64,000 bases of DNA from Kitagawia praeruptora (lineage: Eukaryota; Streptophyta; Magnoliopsida; Apiales; Apiaceae), in contig CM075346.1 of assembly GCA_037693485.1 (NCBI GenBank), positions 16,149,501-16,213,500 on the forward strand. Reading direction: 5' to 3'. This document shows, piece by piece, positions 10,748-22,209 of the stretch (the first letter of the stretch is position 1; each line of letters begins with the position of its first letter). The position numbers and the translations under genes are program-made. The notes beneath the pieces were generated by a model, which saw only the letters and a program-made list of their open reading frames with translations, was not told the DNA's origin and did not search any database.

Positions 10748-11416
10748 ATGGCAGAGAAGGTTTCTCAACAAGGGTATACTCATGTTAATTCCGCAAATGC
10801 GAATACAGAAACAGCAACCACAGGTTCAATGCCATTGCCATCCCAAGATCACCCTAGCCGCCCTCGTCGTAGCCGCACCAGAATCGTACTTTTCCTAGTC
10901 GTTCTAATTATCGCTCATGCCATCATGATCGTAATACTAGACATGACCATTTTCAAAGTCAGAACTCCCAAGTACCGGTTCGATTCAGTCAGCCTCACTG
11001 ATGTAAGCACTAGCAGTTCCACTAGTTCGTCGTCGTTTGCTATGAAACTTGATGCTCAAGTTACGATCAAAAACAAAAATTTCGGCCCCTACGAGTATCA
11101 GGACTGCTACCTGACTATCTATTACAGGGGAAGAAGTGTTGGAGAGGTGGTGGTTAAGGAAGCAAAAGTTAAGACATTATCTACCAAGAAGTTGTCACTG
11201 GTAATAAATGTTACGTATTCTGAGTCTGCGGTATCTGGGAAATCAAATTTGAAGAATGATATTTCTTCTGGTGCTTTGATAATGAGTAGCAAGTCGGAGA
11301 TGAGAGGGCAGGTGAAGCTTTTGAAGATAATAGCCAAGGATAGACAACCGAAAATGCAATGCACTATGTCAATTAAATTAGCAGAAAAAGTTGTCAAGGA
11401 CTTGAAATGTGACTAG
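10748..11416 (+). CDS. LEA_2 family (NDR1/HIN1-like) membrane protein
   Basis: A single exon of 222 codons starts at ATG 10748; frames upstream of it lack a better start. The N-terminus is hydrophilic and ends in the basic patch RPRRSRTR. One membrane helix follows at about residues 46-69, then VRTPKYRF and a LEA_2 domain with the family motif NKNFGPY (residues 109-115). A tyrosine-rich strand (CYLTIYYRG) and the ending VVKDLKCD complete it. Proteins of this type sit in the plasma membrane or endomembranes with the LEA_2 domain outside or in the lumen, and have been linked to defence and stress. A paralogue lies at 33491-34138. The frame is complete, with no defects seen. The exact function cannot be told from sequence. 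Confidence 0.9.
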   Translation: MAEKVSQQGYTHVNSANANTETATTGSMPLPSQDHPSRPRRSRTRIVLFLVVLIIAHAIMIVILDMTIFKVRTPKYRFDSVSLTDVSTSSSTSSSSFAMKLDAQVTIKNKNFGPYEYQDCYLTIYYRGRSVGEVVVKEAKVKTLSTKKLSLVINVTYSESAVSGKSNLKNDISSGALIMSSKSEMRGQVKLLKIIAKDRQPKMQCTMSIKLAEKVVKDLKCD

Positions 11417-11698
11417 AAGTTAGCGATAAGTAGTCGGTACATTTTACTATAAATTTTGTTGAAGTTGATTTATCTAAATATCAATTTTTTTTTGTTTATT
11501 TTATAAGTAGTCAGTATGTTTTAAATTAGACTACCTTATATTAATGTTAGAGATATTAAAATACAATTTTTTTTTCTAAAATATATGTTTTTTTAAGATT
11601 TCTAATTGTATACTTTTTAAATTTTAAATATATATTATTTGTTTAACCAATGGGGATTCTTGAGGTTAATTTTTATAATTTTTTGTAATTTATTAAAT
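11417..11698. other. 3' flank of the LEA_2 gene
   Basis: AT-rich with several T-runs. No gene recognised. It probably includes the transcript end. Confidence 0.4.
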
Positions 11699-12266
11699 AC
11701 TAGCCGATAACCCGTGCGAAGCACGGATTAATGTAAATTATCTTAAATTCCTAATTTTTAACTTTTTTAAATGAATAAAATCTTGAATCACCAAGTTGTA
11801 TATAATAATATATTCTCGACTTTTATTTCGATTGTTAGTTAATAGACTCCTAGTATATAATTTCAATAATAAATTAAATTAATATTTAATTTTATTATTT
11901 TAATTAATTAAATTCATATAACTTATCTCTGGTAATATAAGAATAGTTATATTATTAATTGTATTTATTATTAATCTATTATAGATATATTTTAAATATT
12001 AATTAATGAACCCCTAAATCCTATATTCTCGACTTTTATTTCAATTTTTAGTTTAAATTAAATTAATATTTAATATTATGATTTTAATTAATTAATATTT
12101 AGTGGCATACCGCGGTATACATTAATTAATTAATTAATTGGCATACCGTATTTTAGTTCAGAGAGGACTTGTTTCATTAGTAGTTCTTATTCTTATTGGC
12201 CTTCTATACACTTAAAAAACAGTTTTTAAAGTAAGATTAAATAGTAAAATAAGTTATTATTAAATA

Positions 12267-12549
12267 GGCTTAATGACCTTTTGGCCCTTCAAGTTTGCGC
12301 AGTTATAACCATAAAGTCCTAAGGTTTAAAGTCGTTCCTTTTTACCCCTTCAACTTCAGAAATATACCTTTTAGCCACTTTACCGTCATCTTTTTGACAC
12401 AAAACCGTCGCCTTTTAAAGGCCAAAGATGACGGTTTGTGGCTAAAAGGTACATTTTTGAAGTTGGAGGGGCGAAAAAGAACGACTTTAAACTTTAGGGC
12501 TTTATTGGTATAACTGCGTAAACTTGAAGGGTCAAAAGGTCATTAAACC
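12267..12549. mobile_element. MULE-type fold-back MITE
   Basis: A 283-bp near-perfect palindrome whose arms run from the ends (GGCTTAATGACC and GGTCATTAAACC) almost to the centre at about 12410. It is flanked by a perfect 9-bp duplication TATTAAATA (12258-12266, 12550-12558). The duplication size points to mobilisation by a Mutator-like transposase. It is non-coding, and any transcript would form a long hairpin. Confidence 0.88.
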
Positions 12550-12580
12550 TATTAAATAATTAAATAATTAATTGGCATAC

Positions 12581-12907
12581 TGTTGGACCATGAAGCCCAA
12601 GTGACATAATTTGTATATAGATTAATAGAATGATTTAGATTGTATTAGGCCCATTAACACATGTACTCATAATAGGGCCCAGAAGCCCACAAATGTAAAC
12701 TTAGTGGCCAAGTAAATTAGGGGACCACTAGGAATCCCCTATATATACTCAACAAACCCCACTTGTAAAGGGGTTGGCATTTTGTAAATTAGAGAGAGAA
12801 ACCTCCCTTAAGGAGAGGAATACTTTAATAAATATTATCTAGATCTATTCTTGGATCTTTTCCCAAATCTCATAGATTATGTTACAATCACGATTAACTC
12901 TCCATCA
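12581..12907 (+). repeat. 5' LTR of the Tat element
   Basis: Starts TGTTGGACC and ends TCCATCA. A TATATATA box at 12740-12747 is the likely promoter for the element RNA. It matches 21812-22138 with about five substitutions. Confidence 0.95.
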
Positions 12908-12926
12908 TTTGGCGCTAGAAGGAGCT
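12908..12926 (+). other. primer binding site region
   Basis: TTTGGCGCTAGAAGGAGC directly follows the 5' LTR, the place where a tRNA primer pairs. I did not identify which tRNA. Confidence 0.6.
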
Positions 12927-12951
12927 CTTTAATTCAAAATTCCAACCAAAA

Positions 12952-15900
12952 ATGGAAGTGAATGAGTCGATGATTGAACAAATCGGGGAAAAAATGGAGA
13001 TGTTAACGACCCCTCGAGCTGGGGACCAAATGGCACCTCCTCCCCTAAAACCTAGACAGTTATTTCCAGCAGTAGAAAATAGTATAGGTGGATCTAAACG
13101 ACCCACTGAACCGGAGCATTTGGATGTAAGACGAAAGGCTCAGCCAGATACTCGCATGAGGGTCACCACAGACACAGGAAAAAAGGTACTCACAAGCGAC
13201 ATGCGCCTACATTTGCAAAAGGTCCAAAGAGAAAAAGAGCCCGTCGTTGGAGTGGAAGAACATCTCCAGGACTCGGATGAAGAAATATTTAACTTAGAAC
13301 AACAAAAGCGAGCTTTAGATGAAAAGCTCAGGAGATATCGACGAGCTCGTCAGTTGAAAAGTGGATTGAGAAATACTACGACCTTGGCCAATGATAAAAC
13401 CGTCGATGTTGAGGATGAGTTTCAGGAGAATGATTATGACGACTTTGGTGCTGAGGAATCAACAGAGTCAATTTACTCAAGGCCTTCTGCTCGCAGAAGA
13501 CGACCAACGCCAGCTGCGAGTCATTCATCATGGCGAACTGATTCTAACGAGTCAGTACGACCAGAAGACATTGCCGACATCCGAAGTGACCTCGCCATGT
13601 GTAGAGAGTTTATTCGAAACCAATCCGGCCAAATCACATCGACAGAGAGTCCCTTATCGAGAGATATTGAGATAGCTCGTATTGATAGGACGTTGAAAAC
13701 GCCCTCGTTAGATCACTTCGATGGGACGTCAGACCCGAGTGGATTCCTTAACACATTTGATGGCCGTATGGCATTTTTTGGACACTCAGAAGTAGCGAGA
13801 TGTCAATTCTTTTCAACGTGCCTCCAAGGCACAGCTCTACGGTGGTATAATAGCTTACCACCTCGATCTATAGATTCGTGGCAATCTTTAAAAACGAAAT
13901 TTCAAACTAGGTTTTCAAGCAATTATAAAGGTGGAAAGATAACCACATCCCTGATGACTGTCCGACAGCGATCTAACGAATCTCTAAGAGACTTTTTAGT
14001 CAGATTTCGAAATGAAATTTCTGATATTCCCAACTTAATTGAAGAACTGGCAATAAATTATCTGGCCGCAGGAATTGACAAGCATCGTCATGCCAATCTG
14101 TTAGAAGAATTCTTTAAAAAGAACCCCCGGACTCTCCAATCAGCCTTCCAAGTGGTAGAACACCGAATGAATTTACAAGAAGCAATAGGGAGTATCCAAT
14201 CTCCTCGACGAGCTTTTAAACGAGAGCGCAGTAGAAGTCCTCGACACCGTTCTCCGAGAACGAATTATAAGCGAGGCTATGATTCATACTCGAGGACCAG
14301 TGACACCAGAAGCCCTCGAAAGCCACGAACGGAAAGGTCAGATAATCAAGGCAAGACATGGAAGCCAAGAGAAAGGCAAGAGAAAGAATTCACGAAGCTC
14401 ACTGTAGACAAAGCCACAATTCTAGCTCTTTTAAAAACAGAACCCGATTACCGACCACCGAGGCCAATGAAACCCGGACGACCTCCAAGCTCTCGGTACT
14501 GCGAATACCATGAGGACACCGGCCATACAACAGACCAGTGTTATCAGTTGAGTAATCTTATTGAGTCCAAAATCAAGAGAGGTCAGTTGACTCATTACAT
14601 TGATCACGACACCGAAAGACAAAATTATCGCCCTCGTGATCTGGATCGGGTCATTGATGTCATCGCAGGAGGGATTGCCGCCGGTGGCACATCAAATAAT
14701 TCTAAAAAGTTGTACGCCAGAGAAGTGTTTCATGTGAATCCTGAGGCTCCTAAATGCCAACGTCCTAATCCATCCCCTGTGATTTCTTTTTCTGACAATG
14801 ACTACCCTTCGGGAATAATCGAATCTCATCAAGACGCCTTGGTAATTACAGCCAAGATCGGCACTAATACTGTGAAAAAGATCTTAATTGACAATGGCAG
14901 TTCCGTTGACATACTTTATCACCACGCCTTTGCTCGAATGGACATTGGGGATAGGAAATTGGAAAATGTGAACATGCCTCTATACGGCTTCACAGGAAAT
15001 GAGGTCAAGGTTGTAGGCACTATCGACCTTCCAGTCTTATTCGGCTCTCTTCCATGCCAAACATGGCAGATGACCAAATTCCACGTCATCAGCGCCAATT
15101 CAAGCTATAACGCCATTCTTGGCAGGACAACTCTCACAGCCTTGAAGGCCATCACCTCGATTCCTCACCTCAAAATGAAATTTCCAACAGAATTTGGAAT
15201 TGGAGAGGTCGTGGGAGACCAGGTAGCAGCGCGACAGTGTTACTTATCCACCGTTATACCAAAAACAAAACATGACGATGATTCGTCAATCAATCAGGTT
15301 GTAGACATGGACCCTCGAGCTATACTTGAAACATCTAATCAATCATCTTGTGTCACCGTGGAAGAATGCGATGAGATAGAGCTCGAGGAAGGCTGTCCCA
15401 ACAAGGTGATGAAAATTGGAAAATGTTTGAACGGCGAACTTCGCCAGCAAATTATCGATCTCATCAGAGAATATGCTGATATCTTTGCATGGAATCCCAA
15501 AGATATGCCGGGAATTCCCGAGATAATAGCTCGTCACTCTCTCCACATCAAGCCCGGAGCTCGGGTTGTAAAACAAAAGAAACGGGTATTCTCGAATGAG
15601 AAAATGAAGGCAATCGACGCCGAGTTAGACAGATTACTCGAGGCGAAATTCATCGCGCCCGTACAATTTCCTGAATGGATATCGAATGCAGTCTTAGTCA
15701 AAAAGAGCAATGGAAAATGGAGAATGTGTGTGGACTACTCTGATCTTAATTGAGCTTGCCCTAAAGACTTTTATCCTTTACCTAATATTGATCAGCTCAT
15801 TGACGCCACAGCTGGCCACGAGCTCCTATCATTCATGGACGCGTTTTCGGGCTACAACCAAATTAAAATGGATAATCAAGACTGGGAAAAGATAGCTTTT

Positions 15901-18587
15901 ATTACCCATAGAGGTGTTTTTGGATTTAAAAATATGCCTTTTGGCCTCATCAACGCAGGAGCCACATTCCAACAGATGATGGATACTATCTTTGCCTCAC
16001 AAATAGGCCGAAATTTACAAGTCTATGTTGACGATTTGATTGCAAAATCCAAGAGGTCGAAAGATCATGTGGCAGACCTGCGAGAAACTTTTGATAATGT
16101 CCGACGTCACAATATGCGTCTAAATCCCGCCAAGTGCTCATTCGGGATGACTTCAGGAAAATTTCTGGGATTCCTTTTGACACATAGGGGCATCGAGGCA
16201 GACCCAAATCAAGTTAAGGCCATTATCAACATGCCAGAACCCTCTTCTTTAAAAGAGTTGCAAACGCTAACAGGCTGTCTAGCCGCACTTAGAAGATTTA
16301 TTCCACAATCATCTAAGAGATGCGCTCCATTCTTTGAAGCCATCAAGAACGCCTCAAAAAAGTCGAAAATTGAATGGAACGACGAATGCAAAAAAGGGCT
16401 TGAAGAGCTAAAAAAGTTTTTGAGCTCACCCCCAATTTTGATGCAATCTCAACCACGAGAACCCCTGCGATTATATTTGTCTGCAAGCGACAATACGATT
16501 GCCGCAGTCTTGATTAGATCTTACCAGGGCAATGAATTACCCGTTTACTACATCAGTCATACCCTACGGGATGCGGAAATTCGCTATCCTCAGGTCGAGA
16601 AGCTTGTATACGCTCTAGTCGTGGCAAGCCGTAAACTCAGGCATTATTTCCAAGGATGAGAGATCCAAGTAATGACGAGCCAACCATTAAAGCGGATTCT
16701 ACATAAACCCGACATGACAGGTCGATTGGCGGCATGGACAATAGAATTGAGCGAATTTTACATCGAATACAGACCTCGCACAGCGATGAAAGCTCAGGCA
16801 CTTTCAGACTTCGTGGTCGAGTGTCAGTTCAACAAATCAGAAATTTTGAAATTTGATGATGAGCAAACTCAATGTCGACCTTGGTCCTTTATGTCGACGG
16901 ATCATCGACCTCAGACTCAAGTGGAGCAGGGATTATATTGATCAGCCCAGAAGGATTCAAAGTCCAACAAGCTATTACCTTCGCTTTCCAAGCAACCAAC
17001 AACGAGGCCGAATATGAAGCCATGATAGCAGGATTGAACCTCGCAGCAAGTCTAGAAGTGGCCGTCATTGACATTTATAGTGATTCGCAGCTGGTAGTAA
17101 AGCAGGTGTTAGGAGAATTTCAAGTCCACAGCGACAGAATGGCAACTTATCTCTGTCGAGCCCAAAATCTACTTGCAAGATTTATTTCATGGAAAATGAC
17201 AAATATTGACAGATCAGAGAATCAATGGGCGGATGCCTTATCCAAGTTGGCATCGTCCTCGATCATTACAAATAACGAGCCAATTTATGTGGAAACACTT
17301 CAATCTCCAACGGTTGAACCAACGACGATACACAACATCTCGTCAAAACCCGACTGGAGAGTCCCTTTTCTCGACTACATCGTTAAGAACCAGTTACCAG
17401 AAGGCAAAAATGAGGCTAGATCGCTGATGTACAGAGCGAGAAACTATTGCGTGAAAGATGCTAAGTTGTACAGACGAGCTCTGACAAAGCCTCTTTTTCG
17501 TTGTCTTGCTCCAGAAGAAGCAGAGATAGCAATTATTGAAGTTCATATGGGAATTTGTGGAGAGCACATGGGAGGCAAAAGCCTAGCTCACAAGATAATA
17601 CGGCAAGGGTTGTACTGGCTAACAATGAGGAAAGATTGTGAGGACTTTGTGAAAAAATGCCCATCTTATCAGCTATACAGTACAACTAACCATAAACCCA
17701 CACAACTTTTGTCCCCAATACTCAGTCCCTGCCCATTCTTTCAATGGGGAATTGATATCGTAGGGCCGTTCCCAAAAAGCAGGAATCAACTTCAGTTCAT
17801 AGTCGTGGCCGTAGACTATGCAACAAAATGGATCGAGTCAAAGCCATTAGCTAGAATCAGAGAAAAAGAAATGATCGAGTTTGTCATGGAGCATATAGTC
17901 TTCCGTTTCGGAATTCCCAGGTCGATCGTCACAGACAATGGAACCCAGTTCGTTGGGGAGAAATTCGGCTCAATGTTAAAAGAATTAAAGGTGAAAAACC
18001 TTAAAGCATCAGTCGTTTATCCCCAAGCCAACGGACAGGTCGAGGTATCCAATAGGATAATTCTCCAAGGGCTTAAGAAAAGGCTACAAGATCAAGCTCG
18101 CAAGTGGGTCGATGAGCTCCCAAATGTGCTCTGGTCCTATAGAACGACCCCACGAACTGCCACGGGAGAAACGCCTTTTAGACTCGCATATGGCACAGAT
18201 GTCGTGATCCCTGTCGAGGTGAGCTTAAATTCTCCAAGGGTCGAACACTTCAATGAACAGGATTCTCTTGAAGGCCTGCGACTAGACAGCGACCTCTTGG
18301 AAGAAGTCAGGGAAGAAGCGACCTCAACCATCATTAAATACCAAGGCAAAGTTGCACAGTACTTCAACAAACGAGTGAAACCAAAAGATTTCAAGATCAA
18401 TGACCTAGTCCTGCGAGAATCTGCTTCATCCCAACTCACAGTGGCTAGTAAGCTAAAGGCCCCATGGGAAGGCCCATACAAGATCACGAAAGTCATCCGC
18501 CCTAGCACCTATGAACTAGCTCAACTCGACGGCGAGCTGATCAAGAATGCGTGGAATGGTATCCACCTGAAGAGGTTTTACCAGTAA
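12952..18587 (+). pseudogene. gag-pol of the Tat element (gag, protease, RT, two RNase H, integrase)
   Basis: The frame opens at ATG 12952. Gag core is at about residues 254-325, the CX2-type finger CEYHEDTGHTTDQC at about 516, the protease site DNGSSVDIL at about 645 and reverse transcriptase from about 890 with YVDDL near 1025. Then follow RNase H, a second RNase H with YVDGSS and SDSQLVVKQ (16893-17105), and integrase with its zinc region (17540-17675), WGIDIVG and TDNGTQFVG. Defects: TGA at 15751-15753 and 16657-16659, both in frame and both explainable by CGA to TGA. A frameshift lies between about 16850 and 16872, and one integrase zinc cysteine (KKCPSYQ) is replaced by tyrosine. The copy cannot make a full polyprotein, although it is otherwise well kept. 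Confidence 0.92.
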
Positions 18588-19306
18588 TTTTATGTTATTT
18601 CTTAAACAATGGCAAACTTTATCCCCTATTCACCTATGAATTTGCTAAAATGAAAAGAATCTGAAGCGAGGATTCCATTTTAGCTCCGCCCCACTTTAAT
18701 TTATTATTGAATACAAGCTTGTTACAACTCCTTGATTGAATTTTAAATTATACCATGGTATCTATCATCAACACACCGGCATTGAAAACGCCTTTAAGGC
18801 AATTAGTCAAATTTCCGAAAATTCATATTAATCCATATCCATCTTCAAGTCAGAACAACAACAACACACTAATCAACAGGGTATATACTTCTTTCGAAAA
18901 TATATAACATTAAAAATAAGATGTTACAGTCAAATAGATGACACATAAATATATTCTCGACGAACAAATCTCTACTATACCTAGTCTCTTGAAAGCAAAA
19001 CAAGCATGAGGACAATACTTCCAACTCACATTGCTATTATTTAGCAAAAAAGAAAAAGAAAGTAAGAGGTGCTAAAACTGTATCTGGAAAAAGAAATCTA
19101 GCAGCATAAAAAATAGATAAAAACCAAGTCATATAGCAAAAGCATGCATAAAGATTCCACCAAACATCAATTCCAAACATAGCAAATATTAGTTACGGGA
19201 CAAATGGGGCAAACGGAGACAATTCCAGACACATACGAAACCGCAAAGTTCAGAAATGACTAAAATTCAGAAGTTACATAATCAATGGGGCATTCCCCAC
19301 CTTCAC
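18588..19306. other. spacer between gag-pol and antisense gene
   Basis: About 720 bases without coding signal. The two genes converge here, so this probably holds both 3' untranslated ends. Confidence 0.5.
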
Positions 19307-21449
19307 TTAGTTGTCAGGATTCACGACGTCGGCATTGTTGGGAAGAGTCTTCGCCAAGTCAGCACAGTAATCTTCAAAGCTATGACCAGATAGGTCGATC
19401 CCGGCCTGCTTCAAACGGTCATAACAGCTCTGATAACCAGTCCCAATTCCTTGTGCCACATCTGCAATACTCTTTTCCAAGTCCAACTTCAAATCAACAA
19501 TACTCTTCTCAAAAACTTCGTTTGCACCCTTCAAGATAGACAACTCGCCTCTCATGATGTCCAGTTCCTTACCCCCAGAAACAACTTGTTCCCTCAGCTC
19601 ATTAGCTTCTTTAACCCTAGACTCAGCAATCTCCTTTATCTTCTCGTTCTCTAGCCTTAATTTCTTCAACTCATCAACACATTCAGCCTCTCGCTTCGTC
19701 AGTTCTTCAACTCGACGATCAGCAATGGCTTTTTCATTTTTCAGATCAGAAAGCTCACGAGCACCACCCTCTCTCCACTGCCTATCAACATCAGCTCGAT
19801 AATCCTTCACAATATGAGCAATATCTGCCAAGAACTGCAAAACAACATTAACAAGCAAATTACATAAAAATAAAGAGAAAGCAAATAAAACCTAAAATAA
19901 TAACTAACAACGAGTAGACAGGTTACCCGGCCTCCACGAGCTAAACAACGCTCAGCGATCTCATCTCGGGTCTTATCAACGTAAGAATTGAAATCTTGTG
20001 GCAAATTGAATGCCTTGAAAACTTGCACAGGAAAGTTAGATCCGGCGGACCACTTCTCATTCGGTTGCACCTCGATTTGAAGAGGGAGCGCAGGGCTAGA
20101 ACCTTGCAGTATAGGGGGGAGAGATTCCTTACGAACTCCAGTAATAGTCAGAGACTTACCTGAACCAAAACGAGCTGGGTCTAAAGTCCTTCGTAAGACA
20201 GTTTGGCGTGAACCATCATCATCCCCTTCTCGAGTTCTCTTACTGGAACGAGGCACCAGTTCGCCGCTACCATCCAATACCTCGACGACAGACTCAGAAT
20301 TAGGATAATTGACGGTTTTAGCAGTACCTGGGGACTTTGTCACCTTCGAAGAACTCCCACCTTGACCTGATTGAGTCGCGACCGACCTCTTAGCAAGCAA
20401 AGCCAAAGCTTGGTTCATATCTCCAGGAACTCCCTTACAGAGGATTTTTTCTAAGGATGGCCCTGCCACTGAAAATAAACAAAAAGGAGTTACACAATTT
20501 AATAAACAAACAACACCCCATCAGGATAAAGTTAACGACCGAATAATGAAACCTCACAATCATGTTCTTCTAAAAACTTTGAATCTTTTAGTTGATAGTG
20601 GGTATAAGAAGGTTCAAGACCCAGAAAACGAGTAACAGTCAACATATCAAACTTTTTAAGCCTAGCGACCCGGTCAACCACGTCCTCGTTAATGTGCTGG
20701 CAAGGGCGCACGAGCTCCAAATCAGGACCGTAATAGTACATCCATTTGCTATGCCACCCCGAATTAGAAGACTTAACATCAACGATCTTTGTGAAGCCCT
20801 CTCGTTTACTAAAATAAATTAAACCTTCTTGGTATTTCATACTATAAATCGAAAAGAACAAACTTAGAGACGGCACAAAATTCTTTTCTGAACAGAGAGC
20901 TATGAAGCCACTAGCCTGCGCTATCGAGTTCGGCGACAACTGCGCCATACCACAACCAATAAACTCATAAAGACTTAAATGAAACGGATGCATCGGCAAG
21001 CGCAATCCGTATTCAAAATGACACATCGGAATACCATGCACCCCGAATTCCGGCATTTCCCATATCTTATCATCTAATTGAGGACTGAAACATCTATAAC
21101 CACAATTCAACCTTACCCAGGCATTAATATCGACATCTAAAGGACGGTTCGAGTAAATACTTGGATACCATAAATTCGATTCCTTAAACTCCTCAAGTCC
21201 CTCGGCAGCGGCCTCAACCAAAACCCTCTCACGAGCAGCAATGGTGCGAGGACTCAACAGAGATGAGAACACCGGAACTTCAACATTTTCAGACATTATC
21301 TCATCAAGAAACCCGAAACTTCCCCCTGAAATATTTTCTGGAATCTCCAAATGCCCTAAATCTATGGGGTCATCTAATAAACCTACATTGACAGGCTTTT
21401 TCCCCGGATTCCTACCGTCTACATGGGAAGAAGAAGAATCGGCAGACAT
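19307..21449 (-). CDS. antisense retrotransposon gene, transposase-like (PF04195-like) domain plus coiled coil
   Basis: On the strand opposite gag-pol, three exons join in phase: 21449-20558, 20468-19927 and 19834-19307, with introns GTGAGG...TTTCAG and GTAACC...TTGCAG. The total is 653 codons from ATG 21449 to the stop, with no break. Residues about 1-297 resemble the 'putative gypsy type transposon' domain (FGVHGIPMCHFEYGLRLPMH, then PFHLSLYEF). The middle is serine-rich and basic (RSSKRTREG). The end is a long coiled coil (about 19400-19800) finishing with CYDRLKQAGIDLSGHSFEDY. No catalytic motif is visible and the function is unknown. A TATA box (21659-21668) and a 5'-UTR intron (21542-21474) lie upstream. 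Extra antisense frames are known in Tat elements. The spliced reading is my inference. Confidence 0.75.
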
Positions 21450-21473
21450 ACTTGGGGACTTAAAGCAAGAACT

Positions 21474-21542
21474 CTAAGAAGACAACGATACAAGCACAAA
21501 GGCATAAAAAAACAAAAAACAAGAACAAAAGTAAATACTTAC
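21474..21542 (-). other. 5'-UTR intron of the antisense gene
   Basis: On the minus strand GTAAGTATTT opens the intron at 21542 and TCTTCTTAG closes it at 21474, 24 bases before the ATG at 21449. A comparable intron precedes the ATG in the second Tat element (55988-56293). Confidence 0.55.
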
Positions 21543-21658
21543 AAAGAGATTAGTGAGTGGCCGGGAAGTGTCTCTCCAACTCTTTTAATCTGTTCCTTGG
21601 GAACTGAATCGTCCAAAGCCCAAATAAGCCAACTATCAAAATAGTCGAGAGAGAGCGT

Positions 21659-21668
21659 CTATTTATAG
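21659..21668 (-). promoter_or_regulatory. TATA box of the antisense gene
   Basis: The minus strand reads GTCTATAAATAGAC, a strong plant TATA sequence. It lies about 210 bases upstream of the ATG and outside the LTR, so the antisense gene appears to have its own promoter. Confidence 0.6.
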
Positions 21669-21798
21669 ACCAAAAAAAAAAAGCAATCAAATTAATCTAC
21701 TCTCGTACTACCTCTTTTAATCTACAATAAAAAGGCATATATATATATATTTTATTTTTGCAGGTCTTAATCAAGGAATCTGAAGATATCCTCTAAAC

Positions 21799-21811
21799 TA
21801 GGGGGGACAAA
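21799..21811 (+). other. polypurine tract
   Basis: TAGGGGGGACAAA directly precedes the 3' LTR, as needed for plus-strand priming. Confidence 0.8.
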
Positions 21812-22138
21812 TGTTGGACCATGAAGCCCAAGTGACATAATTTGTATATAGATTAATAGAATGATTTAGATTGTATTAGGCTCATTAACACATGTACTCA
21901 TAATAGGGTCCAGAAGCCCACAAATGTAAACTTAGTGGCCAAGTAAATTAGGGGACCACTAGGAATCCCCTATATATACTCAACAAACCCCACTTGTAAA
22001 GGGGTTGGCATTTTGTAAATTAGAGAGAGAAACCTCCCTTAAGGAGAGGAATACTTTAATAAATATTATCTAGATCTATTCTTGGATCTTTTCCCAAATC
22101 TCATAGTTTATGTTACAATTACGATTAATTCTCCATCA
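21812..22138 (+). repeat. 3' LTR of the Tat element
   Basis: 327 bp, TGTTGGACC...TCCATCA. Differences from the 5' LTR include GGCTCATT for GGCCCATT and AGGGTCCAG for AGGGCCCAG. Confidence 0.95.
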
Positions 22139-22209
22139 CAAACCGTGCATACCGCGATATACATGGTATATCATTTAAAGGAGTTTATGCTTTTAATAAA
22201 AAGTATAGA

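Larger units (their letters stand above)
12581..22138 (+). mobile_element. Ty3/gypsy element, Tat lineage, full length
   Basis: Two 327-bp LTRs (TG...CA) flank gag-pol on the plus strand and a spliced gene on the minus strand. The LTRs differ at about five positions by eye (roughly 1.5%), so the insertion is young. The target copies are CATAC (12576-12580) and CAAAC (22139-22143). The unbroken site in the related Helitron near 23090-23110 confirms that CATAC was duplicated and that the right copy changed once. The Tat assignment rests on the second RNase H domain after the normal one and on the gag zinc-finger style. Confidence 0.93.
11700..22209 (-). mobile_element. non-autonomous Helitron split by later insertions
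   Basis: Read on the minus strand, the 3' end has the hairpin CGTGCTTCGCACG, nine bases and then CTAG at 11703-11700, followed by T. The 5' end reads TCTATACTTTTTATTAAAAG at 22209 and is preceded by A. This is the Helitron rule (TC...hairpin...CTAG between A and T). Taking out the gypsy element and the MITE leaves about 650 bp with no coding capacity. The element at 23043-23746 is the same family: the two share long stretches such as AAGTGTATAGAAGGCCAATAAG in opposite orientation. Confidence 0.82.
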
